64,000 bases of DNA from the NCBI GenBank assembly GCA_003167415.1, contig PMTF01000016.1, positions 62,148 to 126,147 of the forward strand, given 5' to 3'. Under the pieces are notes generated by a model that did no database searches, was not told the DNA's origin, and saw only the letters and a list, made by a program, of their open reading frames with translations. Position 1 is the stretch's first letter, and the number at the start of each line of letters is the position of its first letter. Shown in pieces: positions 34,144 through 42,467 of this stretch. The position numbers and the translations under genes are program-made. The stretch comes from Acidimicrobiaceae bacterium (lineage in GTDB: Bacteria; Actinomycetota; Acidimicrobiia; Acidimicrobiales; RAAP-2).

Positions 34144-34680
34144 TCAGAACCCGACGCCGCCACCACCGCCAGCGACGGTCGTCGTGGTCGTCGGCTTGCC
34201 CTTGGGCTTCACGGTCACGACGTCGGACCACTTGCCCCAGGTGTCGGTGACGTTGCCCTTCACCTGTCCCGGAGCTTTGTCCAGGGAGAAGTAGTAGAGC
34301 GCCTTGCCGCCGTACGTCACTTGCATTTTCCCGCCCACTCCCTTCACGGTTCCGAGCTTCGCGCCATTCACGCCTGAGCCGGCGGTCGCTTTCGTAGCGC
34401 CCTTGGGCAAGAAGACCCCGGCCCAGAACTTAAGGCACGTGCTCGTGCACTTGACGGAGCTGGACTTCAGGGTGTAGACGGTCCGGCCGCTCACCAGGAT
34501 GGTGCCGTACTTGGCGGTCTTGAGAGTCGAAATGACGACACTCTGCGCATGACTGTGCACCGCGCCCGATGCGCTCGACGCGCCGACCGTGAGGCCGAGG
34601 CCTCCGACGACGAGGAACGCGGCCGCGATGCGTCCCTTCAAGTTCGCGCGCGATACAAGGTCATTGGATGTCTGGGCCAT
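34144..34680 (-). CDS. Secreted COG4315 (PF03640) repeat protein
   Basis: 178 residues from the ATG at 34680, with AGGAG about 9 nt upstream and a signal peptide directly following (core about residues 17-38, AxA-type end). The mature part shows GRTVYTLKSSSVKCTSTC and QVTYGGKALYYFSLDKAPGQ, the PF03640 pattern, here as one pair of half-repeats with two cysteines. The C-terminus is Lys/Thr/Gly-rich (TTTTTVAGGGGG). Function unknown. It is separated from the anti-sigma gene by about 160 bp, so it may also have its own promoter. Confidence 0.82.
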   Translation of the reverse strand: MAQTSNDLVSRANLKGRIAAAFLVVGGLGLTVGASSASGAVHSHAQSVVISTLKTAKYGTILVSGRTVYTLKSSSVKCTSTCLKFWAGVFLPKGATKATAGSGVNGAKLGTVKGVGGKMQVTYGGKALYYFSLDKAPGQVKGNVTDTWGKWSDVVTVKPKGKPTTTTTVAGGGGGVGF

Positions 34681-34840
34681 GTCGTGTGACTCCTGATGTT
34701 TGGTTTCGAATGGAAAGGCTGGTGTGTGATCCGTGGAACACCGAATGTGAAATTCTGCACCCGGCGCCTTCACTGCTTCATTGCTATCCAGTAATACGAA
34801 CGATTGGTTCGAAGAGATCACTTCGATCTCATGGGGACGG

Positions 34841-35494
34841 TTAGGTCGCAAAGGTGGCCCGCGCGAGCACGGTACCGTGCGTATTCACGAGACGGGCGGA
34901 ACGAACCAGACTGCCCGGTGCTTTAATCGGAGCGATCCACGAACCGTAGCCGTGTGAGAGGGTGAACTTCCCGACGGTCTCTACTCGGCCATTGGCCAGT
35001 GTGACTTCACACCACACGAGGCCCGACAACTTTCCCGCGTCCACGTCCATGATCATCCACGAGGGGCTCCCGGATGAAATGGTCACGTGGCCCACCACTA
35101 TGCCGTCCGCCGTCAGGCGACTCGACGTCGGTCGCACCGTCGCCGAAGGGCTGGTCGCGCCGCCATGAGTCGTGAGCACCGCGTCAACACCGATGCCGAG
35201 CACCGCGACGAGTACCGCGGCCACGGCCAAGACACTGGCCCGGCGTCGTCGAACGGTCAGACGACGAGTGTCGCTCGCTCGGTACCGTTCAATGAGTCGC
35301 GTCTCGAAGCCCAAGGAGGGCTCGGCTTCGGGGGCGAGCCACAACATCGTGTCGACGACTCCGGCCAAGGATTCCAACTCCGCGTCACAGTGCGCGCAGG
35401 ACTCGAGGTGGTCGAGGACCCGTGACCGGCTTCGACCGGAAAGAGTGCCGAGGGCGAATTCGATCAGGTCGTCGCTGATGGCTTCACACTTCAT
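34841..35494 (-). CDS. Zinc-finger anti-sigma factor (RskA-like)
   Basis: 217 residues from the ATG at 35494, favoured by GGAGGA 5 nt upstream; an ATG at 35518 overlapping the sigma stop (ATGA) is the alternative. The N-terminus has the zinc anti-sigma motif HLESCAHC, followed by one transmembrane helix (about residues 92-110) and an extracytoplasmic RskA-type domain. It should hold the adjacent sigma factor inactive until a signal, perhaps sensed outside, triggers release. Confidence 0.9.
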   Translation of the reverse strand: MKCEAISDDLIEFALGTLSGRSRSRVLDHLESCAHCDAELESLAGVVDTMLWLAPEAEPSLGFETRLIERYRASDTRRLTVRRRRASVLAVAAVLVAVLGIGVDAVLTTHGGATSPSATVRPTSSRLTADGIVVGHVTISSGSPSWMIMDVDAGKLSGLVWCEVTLANGRVETVGKFTLSHGYGSWIAPIKAPGSLVRSARLVNTHGTVLARATFAT

Positions 35495-35514
35495 TGATTC
35501 CTCCGGTTGGCGAC

Positions 35515-36093
35515 TCATGGGGCCTCCGTGATCGCGGCGGCCTCGCGAAGCTTGGCCAAGCCCAATCGAATCCGACTCTTGGCGGTTCCCAGGGGAATCG
35601 CCTCCAGTGAGGCGACCTCGGAAGCCGTCCTTCCGTACATCACGGCGAGCACGATCGCTCGCCGTTGATCGTTGGGCAGTGCGGCGAGCGCGAAGCGTGC
35701 CTGCGTCATCGATTCCGACATCGACGCGGCGTCGTCGGGGGAACGATCATTGCTAACCAGTGAGAGGAACGTGCGATCCTCGGGAGCGGTCGGTATGGGT
35801 CGTCGAACTCGCACGGCATCAATGGCGAGATTGCGCGTGATCGTAAGCGTCCACGTAGCGACCGAACCGCGACGCGCGTCGTAGACCGCCGCGTGGCGCA
35901 GTACGCGTATGAAGGCCTCCTGGGCCACGTCTTCGGCCATACCGGGATCACCGACGATGCCGAGGGCCAATCCGAACAACCGTCGTTGATAGCGCCGGAC
36001 GAATGCTAGGACCGCCCGATCGTCACCGACCGCCACGCCCGACAGCAGGGCTTCGTCGGAAGCCTCGTCGTCGTAACTTCCGTGCGTTCTCAT
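35515..36093 (-). CDS. ECF sigma-70 family RNA polymerase sigma factor
   Basis: 192 residues. Region 2 covers about residues 30-95 (AEDVAQEAFIRVLRHA, then WTLTITRNLAIDAVR) and region 4 about 130-185 (ALPNDQRRAIVLAVMYGRTASEVAS, IPLGTAKSRIRLGLAKLR). The two are joined by a short Asp/Ser-rich linker. It heads the cluster of anti-sigma, COG4315, hydroxylase, DoxX and ICMT-like genes, all on the minus strand, and is probably their regulator. TACTAT is exactly 6 nt before the ATG, so transcription may be leaderless. Confidence 0.93.
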   Translation of the reverse strand: MRTHGSYDDEASDEALLSGVAVGDDRAVLAFVRRYQRRLFGLALGIVGDPGMAEDVAQEAFIRVLRHAAVYDARRGSVATWTLTITRNLAIDAVRVRRPIPTAPEDRTFLSLVSNDRSPDDAASMSESMTQARFALAALPNDQRRAIVLAVMYGRTASEVASLEAIPLGTAKSRIRLGLAKLREAAAITEAP

Positions 36094-36400
36094 CTCCAGA
36101 TAGTACGGCTGAGGTGCTAATTGAGATCAATCGCACACTCAATCTCGTCCGAAACCACTTCGATTCGGCTCTCGGCACAGTTGGCGCCACTCCAGTGATA
36201 CAAACGGGCCATCTTCTCGGATCGCCGCGACCGAGTGGGTCGCGCGTGGTGGTCGGCGGGCGAGAAACGAGTTGGGACGTACTCCGTCTTCAACAGTCCT
36301 GCTCCCCATTCCCAATGAATCGAGCAAGGGGCCAACAATGGTTAACGTTTTCTCTAGTGGTTCGTAACGCTGGACCAAGTGAAATCGGGGACCCATTTCG
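36094..36400. other. 307-bp divergent promoter region, no gene seen
   Basis: Between the sigma factor gene and the secreted hydrolase. The -10-like TACTAT for the sigma gene is at 36100-36105 on the minus strand. No ribosome-binding site supports any of the short frames here. Confidence 0.55.
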
Positions 36401-37540
36401 ATGGATATGAGTTGGTGCATCCGAACCACCGCCCGTCGACGTCGCAAGAGCACGGCCCAACGGGGCGCGATTACCATTCTGGCGACTCTCGTGGTGGGGT
36501 TCGTTCTGGCCGCTCCCTTCGGCGCCGACACCAGTCGGGCCACCGCCGCTCCCCTCTTCGGGGTTGGGATCACACGCTGCACGTTCGTTGATCACTCGCG
36601 CTCCGTGCTCAACTATGCGACGACGCCCTATCGCGTCTCATCATCGAGTCGCGTCCTGGTGACCGAAATTCGATATCCCACCCAGTTTCGCGCCGGAGGA
36701 CCGACCGAAAGTGTCGGCGCCGCGCCCGTGCCGCATAGCGGCGGTTACCCGATGGTCGTCTTCGCCCACGGTTATGACGTGACGCCCGATACGTACGCGG
36801 CCCTCTTGGACGCGTGGGTGCGAGCCGGATTCATTGTCGTTGCGCCAATCTTCCCGGACGAGAGCGCCTCCGCCGTCGCCGCGCAGCACGGCGCGAACAC
36901 GGAGAACGATCTCATCAACGAACCCGGCGATCTCGCCTTCGTCACCAGCGCCGTTCTTCGGGCGTCGACGACTGAAACGTCGAACTGCCCCGTCGCCTTC
37001 GGTCTGGTTGACCACTCGGAGATCGCGCTGGCCGGGCACTCCGACGGTGCCGAAGCGGTAGGTATGCTGGCCTACGATCACGGCCTCGACCCCCAAGGCG
37101 TTAACTACGCCAGCCTGCGAACGGGAATCGACTATCGCGCGGTGATGATTCTGTCCGGCGCCGAGGACACGTACCAGTCGTACGCCGCCGAGGCCAGTCG
37201 ACCGGACCTTCTGGTCGTGCAAAGCCGCGCGGACCAGTGCAATCCCATGGGCCACGGCCTGCTGCTGTACGACGCAATCCACCAACCGAACAAGTGGTTC
37301 CTCGAACTGCTCACGGCCCACCACCTCCCTCCATTCGACGATACGGACGCGGCGGCTTATGGCGTGGTGAGCGCCACGACAGTGCGCTTTCTCCAAATCT
37401 CACTCGAAGGGGTCACACCCTCGAGCAGCCTTACGGCACTGGGTAATCAGCGTCCCACGATCGCTCGGATGTACGTCGGTGCCAACGGACCTTCAATGAA
37501 GAACGTGGCGCCCGTGAAGCAGAGTTGCGGCCCTAACTAG
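36401..37540 (+). CDS. Secreted alpha/beta hydrolase (PAF-acetylhydrolase/chlorophyllase-like)
   Basis: 379 residues. A basic N-terminus and a hydrophobic segment (about residues 24-40) form a signal peptide ending in A-T-A-A. The oxyanion motif FAHGYD and the nucleophile elbow GHSDG (GxSxG) are present, with two or more Cys outside the core. The late His is probably in AHHLP. It should hydrolyse esters outside the cell. The start may be this ATG or one two codons later; no strong ribosome-binding site is seen. Confidence 0.8.
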   Translation: MDMSWCIRTTARRRRKSTAQRGAITILATLVVGFVLAAPFGADTSRATAAPLFGVGITRCTFVDHSRSVLNYATTPYRVSSSSRVLVTEIRYPTQFRAGGPTESVGAAPVPHSGGYPMVVFAHGYDVTPDTYAALLDAWVRAGFIVVAPIFPDESASAVAAQHGANTENDLINEPGDLAFVTSAVLRASTTETSNCPVAFGLVDHSEIALAGHSDGAEAVGMLAYDHGLDPQGVNYASLRTGIDYRAVMILSGAEDTYQSYAAEASRPDLLVVQSRADQCNPMGHGLLLYDAIHQPNKWFLELLTAHHLPPFDDTDAAAYGVVSATTVRFLQISLEGVTPSSSLTALGNQRPTIARMYVGANGPSMKNVAPVKQSCGPN

Positions 37541-37562
37541 AGATCGCGGCGATTCGGTCCGA

Positions 37563-38711
37563 CTAAGCGTCTCTTCTCACCATCCGCCACGCACCGAGCG
37601 CGGTCCAACCGACGAGCCAAGCCACCACGACGCAAATCGCTACGGTCAGGCTTTCCGGGACGAGCGTAGGCCCACCTGGACCACCACCGCCTCCACCCAA
37701 GCCGCGAGGGAGCGCCGAGGGTTCCAAGTGCGACATCGCAAGACCGACGAGGCCCCGCTGGGCGTTGATGAGGTGAGGAATCGCCACGCGCGAGAACAAC
37801 GGCGTAAGGATGACTTCGAGCACGATCATCAGAACGACCGGGACAGTTCTTTGACCCATCAGCGAAGCTAGGCCGAGTCCGACGATGAAGCCGATGGTCG
37901 CCTCAAGTTCGATCCACAACCCAGTCCTGATCATCAAGGCGTCCGACGGATACAAGAAAAGTTTCTTGTAGGCCGGGTAGTTCTGCTCGGCGACTTTTAC
38001 GGCCTCGGCTCTGAGGGTCGCGCGCGATATGTACTTGAACCCCGTCGTTCCGGGAGGAACAATGATTTTCCCATTGCCTTTGAGGAAGCACGGCACGCCA
38101 TTGGGCCCGTTGTAGGGAAGACCGCATATCGCTTCTTTGGGATGGCTTGCCGCCCAATGATTGAAGCCCGTGGCGCTCAGCCCCGAAGGTACCGTGACTC
38201 CCTGATAGTCAAGTTTGGTGGGAGCGGCGAAGACGCAGACGGCGCAGACAATCGTGAACCCCACCGCAACCAGCGGAACGATGATCGCCAGGCCCGCCGG
38301 GATGCGAGCGAAATACAGCGCGAGACGCGATCGGCCGGTGATCACGAGGTGTCGAAACATCCCATCGGTGAGATCGACTGATCCGGCGGTGCAGCCCAGC
38401 GTGGCCGCGACGATGAAGCCGAAAAAGAACATGATGCCGACGACCAGTGCCGTGAAGATGTCGTAGCCGCCGGCCGGACCGTAGGACTTGGGCGCCACGG
38501 CGTGAGCGACCAAACGAACGAGGAGAAATATCGTCGGTACCCCAATGTTGACGACGATCAACGCCGCCATCAGGCCCCGACGTTTGCGCAGCTCCATGAT
38601 CCTGGTCCTGATCATCGCGCCATTGGGAATCCACGAACCTCGGTTGTCGCGCGAGTCGGCGTTCGCTACGAGGGCGACGGCGGGCGCGGGACCATTCGCG
38701 ACGGACGTCAT
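37563..38711 (-). CDS. ABC-2 type transporter permease
   Basis: 382 residues from the ATG at 38711, which overlaps the ATPase stop (ATGA) and has AAAAGG upstream. About six transmembrane helices, the first two flanking RGLMAALIVVNIGVP and a long extracellular loop between helices 4 and 5 with Cys residues. A Gly-rich stretch lies near the C-terminus. It forms an exporter with the ATP-binding protein upstream. Cargo unknown. Confidence 0.83.
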   Translation of the reverse strand: MTSVANGPAPAVALVANADSRDNRGSWIPNGAMIRTRIMELRKRRGLMAALIVVNIGVPTIFLLVRLVAHAVAPKSYGPAGGYDIFTALVVGIMFFFGFIVAATLGCTAGSVDLTDGMFRHLVITGRSRLALYFARIPAGLAIIVPLVAVGFTIVCAVCVFAAPTKLDYQGVTVPSGLSATGFNHWAASHPKEAICGLPYNGPNGVPCFLKGNGKIIVPPGTTGFKYISRATLRAEAVKVAEQNYPAYKKLFLYPSDALMIRTGLWIELEATIGFIVGLGLASLMGQRTVPVVLMIVLEVILTPLFSRVAIPHLINAQRGLVGLAMSHLEPSALPRGLGGGGGGPGGPTLVPESLTVAICVVVAWLVGWTALGAWRMVRRDA

Positions 38712-39685
38712 ACCTTTTCCCCTAATCGACTCGTGACCTGCAAGAACCACGACTCCAGCGATACCTGCAGCTCCTCAAGGCGATAGACGGCGATCCCGTC
38801 TTCGACCAAGAGCCGGTTGATCTCGGCAATGGCGTCTTTCCCGGTACCCGACGGGAGGTGAATCGACAGTCCCGAAGCGTCGACGTCGATCTTCTCCCCG
38901 AAGGCGGTCGTGGCGAGCACCGTTCGGGCCCGCTCGGGGGACGAGCAACCGACGTGCACTTCCATGGCCGCGCCGGCGAGCAGTTCAGATATTGGACCCT
39001 GACGTATAACTTTGCCACGGTCCACGATGGCCACGGCGTCACAGGTTCGTTGAACCTCATCCAAGAGGTGCGAGGAGAGCATGACGGTGCGACCTTCGGC
39101 CACCAGCGAGAGGATCATGTCGCGCATCTCGTGCATGCCCGCCGGGTCCAGCCCGTTCATTGGTTCGTCCAGGATCAAGAGTTGTGGGTCGCCCAGCAGG
39201 CACGCGGCAACGCCCAGGCGCTGGCGCATGCCCATGGAGTACTTCGACACGCGGTCGTCGGCGCGGTGCATCATTCCAACGCGCTCCAACGACGAATCGA
39301 TGCGTCCTCTTGCTGCACGCTCGCGCGCGGCCGCCAATATCTCAAGATTCTGTCGACCGGATAAGTGGCCGTGAAAACGAGGTTCGTCGACGATGGCGCC
39401 GACGCGCGAGAGTGCGCGGTCACGATGACGAGGTACCGGAACGCCGAGCAGCGACATCGTGCCCGCATCGGCGTGAGTCAAACCAAGCAAAACACGTATC
39501 AGCGTCGTCTTGCCCGCGCCGTTGGGACCCAAGTACCCGAAGGCGCAACCTCGAGGAACGAGCAACTCCACGTCGTTGACCGCCGCCGTGTCCCCGAATC
39601 TCTTGGTCAAACCATGTGTCTCGACGGCCCAGCGGCTATCCCCGGAGTTCGGATTGGACCTCTCGTCCGTCGTCAGTGCACTCAT
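38708..39685 (-). CDS. ABC transporter ATP-binding protein
   Basis: 325 residues from the ATG at 39685, chosen for AGGAG about 8 nt upstream. Walker A is GPNGAGKTT, the signature is YSMGMRQRLG, Walker B is LLILDEPMNGLD and the switch His is in SSHLLDEV. The C-terminal 80 residues form the extra domain seen in ABC-2 exporters (CcmA/drug type). It pairs with the overlapping permease gene. Confidence 0.92.
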   Translation of the reverse strand: MSALTTDERSNPNSGDSRWAVETHGLTKRFGDTAAVNDVELLVPRGCAFGYLGPNGAGKTTLIRVLLGLTHADAGTMSLLGVPVPRHRDRALSRVGAIVDEPRFHGHLSGRQNLEILAAARERAARGRIDSSLERVGMMHRADDRVSKYSMGMRQRLGVAACLLGDPQLLILDEPMNGLDPAGMHEMRDMILSLVAEGRTVMLSSHLLDEVQRTCDAVAIVDRGKVIRQGPISELLAGAAMEVHVGCSSPERARTVLATTAFGEKIDVDASGLSIHLPSGTGKDAIAEINRLLVEDGIAVYRLEELQVSLESWFLQVTSRLGEKV

Positions 39686-39994
39686 CAGGTCAACTCCTAC
39701 TCCAGGTGTCGGACTACTGAAGTCAGGATAAATGAATAAGCAATTACCCGCCATAGGGGAAAACCCTTGTGAACCCCGAAGTCCGGTGAACACGCTTGGG
39801 ATTGAGCGCGTTGCAACTGAACGATCTCGGCTTCGCACCGTCGGCCGCCGCCGTCGATTCAGAAGGAACGAATTGATCACCGGTCCTTCGCCTCGCGACG
39901 TCGGTGCGAATCGCTATAGGTTGGCAATTACTCAGGCGCAAGATAGGGCCGGCGTTCGCAATTTCCCATGTGACGAGTGAAGTGGAGGCTTTCC
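39686..39994. other. 309-bp intergenic region, no gene seen
   Basis: Divergent promoters of the exporter operon and the large lipoprotein must lie here. I see no clear -35/-10 pair, hairpin or repeat. Confidence 0.5.
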
Positions 39995-42079
39995 TTGAAT
40001 CGACGTTCACACCGATTGACGTTCTGCCTTGCTTTGATTGTCGCCGCGGCGTTGGCCCTTAGCGCGTGTGTCCCGTCGGAAGGTTCATCGGTCATAAGGG
40101 CGTCCACCACTTCGACGCCGACGGACTCTGTCGAAGCGAGCTCGCTCTGTTCGTCGACTGCGAACTTCATCCAGCAGTCGATGGACGGGCGCATCACCGG
40201 ATGCTTCCGCGTCCCGGACAACGTGGGTCAGTCGTTGGTCGTCTCGTTGCAGGCGTATCTCGAGAACTCCGGCACGATTTCGAAAGGCCCGACGACCTCA
40301 TTGGCATCGTCACCTCACGGCAATCTCACATTGACTCTGTCATCGCCCGCCACTCGACCGGGCGCCACGGTAACCATCATCGGTCGATATACCTCGGGCT
40401 CGTTGGCCACGAAAAACTCCTTCGCCGATCTCTGCTGGGACGGTTGTCGAACGGGTCTCGTAGAACAAGGCGTTTCTCTGCACTGGACCGGGCCGCGGTC
40501 CTTTCGCGCTGCACTGACGGTCCCTTCGACGGCGTGGCTGGAGATTGACCGTGGTGGCGTGACCATTCAGCCGCTCGTCTCCGGTACCTACGACGTCGCG
40601 ATTGAGTGCGTGCAACTCACCTCGGGCTGTGCGCTCGGTCCGGCCGCAGCGCAGACGACCATCAAATTGGTGGCCCCCTCGCCACGGCGCTGCGTCAAAG
40701 GGCGACCGTGTGAGACGCTTCACCTCAGCGCGTCTCGCTCGGCGCCGGGTGACGAAGTCATCGTGCACGGTTGGGCCCCGCTGGAGTCCATTATCGGGCA
40801 ACCCTTTGGATTTGACCTTTCCATCGCCGGCTCTCACGCGAAGAGTTACCCCCCGTTCTCGTCGAGTCGGATCTCCAAGACCGACGGCTTCAGTGTCGCT
40901 CTCTCCCCCAAGATCCTCACGCTCACACCGGATAAAACCTGGGCGTCGCTTGGTCGACTGACCTCACTCTCGTCCAACTGGGCTGGTCCTTCGTCCATCA
41001 GTCCCGTACCAGCTTCATCAGAAATCGCTTGGTGCAGTTCCACGGGACCGGTACTCTCGATCGGGTCCACCTCCACGCCGCTCCGCACTTCGAGCGTGGC
41101 GACCACGCTGCGCGGGTCAGGCCTATCGCTCTTGCCCGGGGCCGCGTCGACGCCGCGGTGCGCAACGATCCTCGTCGATCCCGGGCACCACGCTTCGGTC
41201 TTCGTCGGCTTCGATGCCGCCATGGACGGCAGCATCCCACCCGTCTACATGGCCGGGCTATACACCAACAACGCCGGTGATTCTTGGCGGTGGGTACCCA
41301 CGCCGACCGGTTTCACCCCCCAAGACTTTTCGGGCTTCGAAACGAATGGAACGCAAGTCGTCGCCATCTACTTCGACGCCAATCAGAATGACGATGGCTT
41401 CGGTAGCCAATGGCCGTTGGGTTCCAATCACGGAGTCATCGAGACCGAGGTGACGAGCGACGGAGGCACGAGCTGGAAAACGTCAACGTTGAACTGTCCG
41501 AGCGTCGGACCCTGCGCCGCCTTCGGTCCGTACTATCTCGGCAACTGCGCCATGGACGGATCGAATCAGTCGATCATGTCGGGAGCCCCGGGTTCCGCCA
41601 CCGGACAGTGGGACAAGTGGTTCAACACGTCATGGGACAGCACGCTCAACGGTTGCTTCTCCCAACAGTTGGTCACCACTTCGGCGCATGGTCTGGTGTT
41701 GGTCGATCCTTCGTCACAGTTCGAACTGCTTCAGTCGTCGGATTCGGGTCAGACGTGGTCGAATCGAAGCATTCCACCGATTCCCGGTCAGACGAATCCA
41801 CTGCCCTTGGGTGACGTGTTGCTCCTCGCGCCTACCGGCGATCTGCTCGCGGAAGTTACGTCGCCTTCATCGACATACGACGAACTCTTTCGACTCGCTC
41901 CGGGATCAACATCGTGGTGTCAGGTACCGAACGTCTTTGACGCGACGAAAGGCGCCTGGTTCGTCGGCTCGGTTCGCGTCGACGGCCGCGACCTTCTGTG
42001 GAGCCAGGTTCGAAGCACCAACGGTGCGAATCCACCGTCGCAACTCCACGTGCTGGCTCTTTCCAAGATCAAGTGCTGA
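39995..42079 (+). CDS. Large lipoprotein with BNR/sialidase-like repeats
   Basis: 694 residues from a TTG at 39995, preferred because TGGAGG lies 6 nt upstream; an in-frame GTG at 39977 is the alternative. The signal peptide ends in a lipobox (LSAC), so the protein is lipidated and outside the membrane. The first half has Ser/Thr-rich beta-type domains with several Cys pairs. The second half carries repeated motifs such as TNNAGDSWRW, TSDGGTSWKT and SSDSGQTWSN, the Asp-box (BNR) pattern of beta-propellers. It might bind or cleave glycans, but no sialidase active site is evident. Confidence 0.78.
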   Translation: MNRRSHRLTFCLALIVAAALALSACVPSEGSSVIRASTTSTPTDSVEASSLCSSTANFIQQSMDGRITGCFRVPDNVGQSLVVSLQAYLENSGTISKGPTTSLASSPHGNLTLTLSSPATRPGATVTIIGRYTSGSLATKNSFADLCWDGCRTGLVEQGVSLHWTGPRSFRAALTVPSTAWLEIDRGGVTIQPLVSGTYDVAIECVQLTSGCALGPAAAQTTIKLVAPSPRRCVKGRPCETLHLSASRSAPGDEVIVHGWAPLESIIGQPFGFDLSIAGSHAKSYPPFSSSRISKTDGFSVALSPKILTLTPDKTWASLGRLTSLSSNWAGPSSISPVPASSEIAWCSSTGPVLSIGSTSTPLRTSSVATTLRGSGLSLLPGAASTPRCATILVDPGHHASVFVGFDAAMDGSIPPVYMAGLYTNNAGDSWRWVPTPTGFTPQDFSGFETNGTQVVAIYFDANQNDDGFGSQWPLGSNHGVIETEVTSDGGTSWKTSTLNCPSVGPCAAFGPYYLGNCAMDGSNQSIMSGAPGSATGQWDKWFNTSWDSTLNGCFSQQLVTTSAHGLVLVDPSSQFELLQSSDSGQTWSNRSIPPIPGQTNPLPLGDVLLLAPTGDLLAEVTSPSSTYDELFRLAPGSTSWCQVPNVFDATKGAWFVGSVRVDGRDLLWSQVRSTNGANPPSQLHVLALSKIKC

Positions 42080-42192
42080 AGAGTCACTGTCTCGTCACAG
42101 ATGTTTGAACGTTGCTCATTCTCCACACGTGACAGAAATTGGTCAATGGCTTCAACGACCGGGATGCAAGACTTGCCCCCGAGGGAGGTCCA

Positions 42193-42414
42193 GTGCTCAA
42201 TACCATCAGCGGTGCGGACTGGCTCCTCATTGATAGCGATGAGGAATGCGAGGTTCTGCGCCCGATTCGACGCGCCTCTCCTTCTGAGAGCGCGATCATC
42301 ATCGGTCCTTCGAATGACCGCAAGATGCGGCTCGCCAGGTTGGGCGAAGAAATAGTCTGCTTGATAAGTCGACTTTCGCCACTCGTCCCTCACGCTGGTC
42401 GCGTAACGACCTAA
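42193..42414 (+). CDS. Possible small protein upstream of the ammonium transporter
   Basis: 73 residues from a GTG with GGGAGG 5 nt upstream, a ribosome-binding site much like that of the next gene. The sequence is acidic at first (DSDEECE) then mixed; no family is recognised. The stop is 53 nt before the amt start. It could be a small protein cotranscribed with amt, or chance. The only support is the ribosome-binding site and the frame. Confidence 0.35.
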   Translation: MLNTISGADWLLIDSDEECEVLRPIRRASPSESAIIIGPSNDRKMRLARLGEEIVCLISRLSPLVPHAGRVTT

Positions 42415-42467
42415 TCTAATTTTTGACGTTCGAATCTGAACGACCGACAGCGTTGTTGGGAGGTCCT

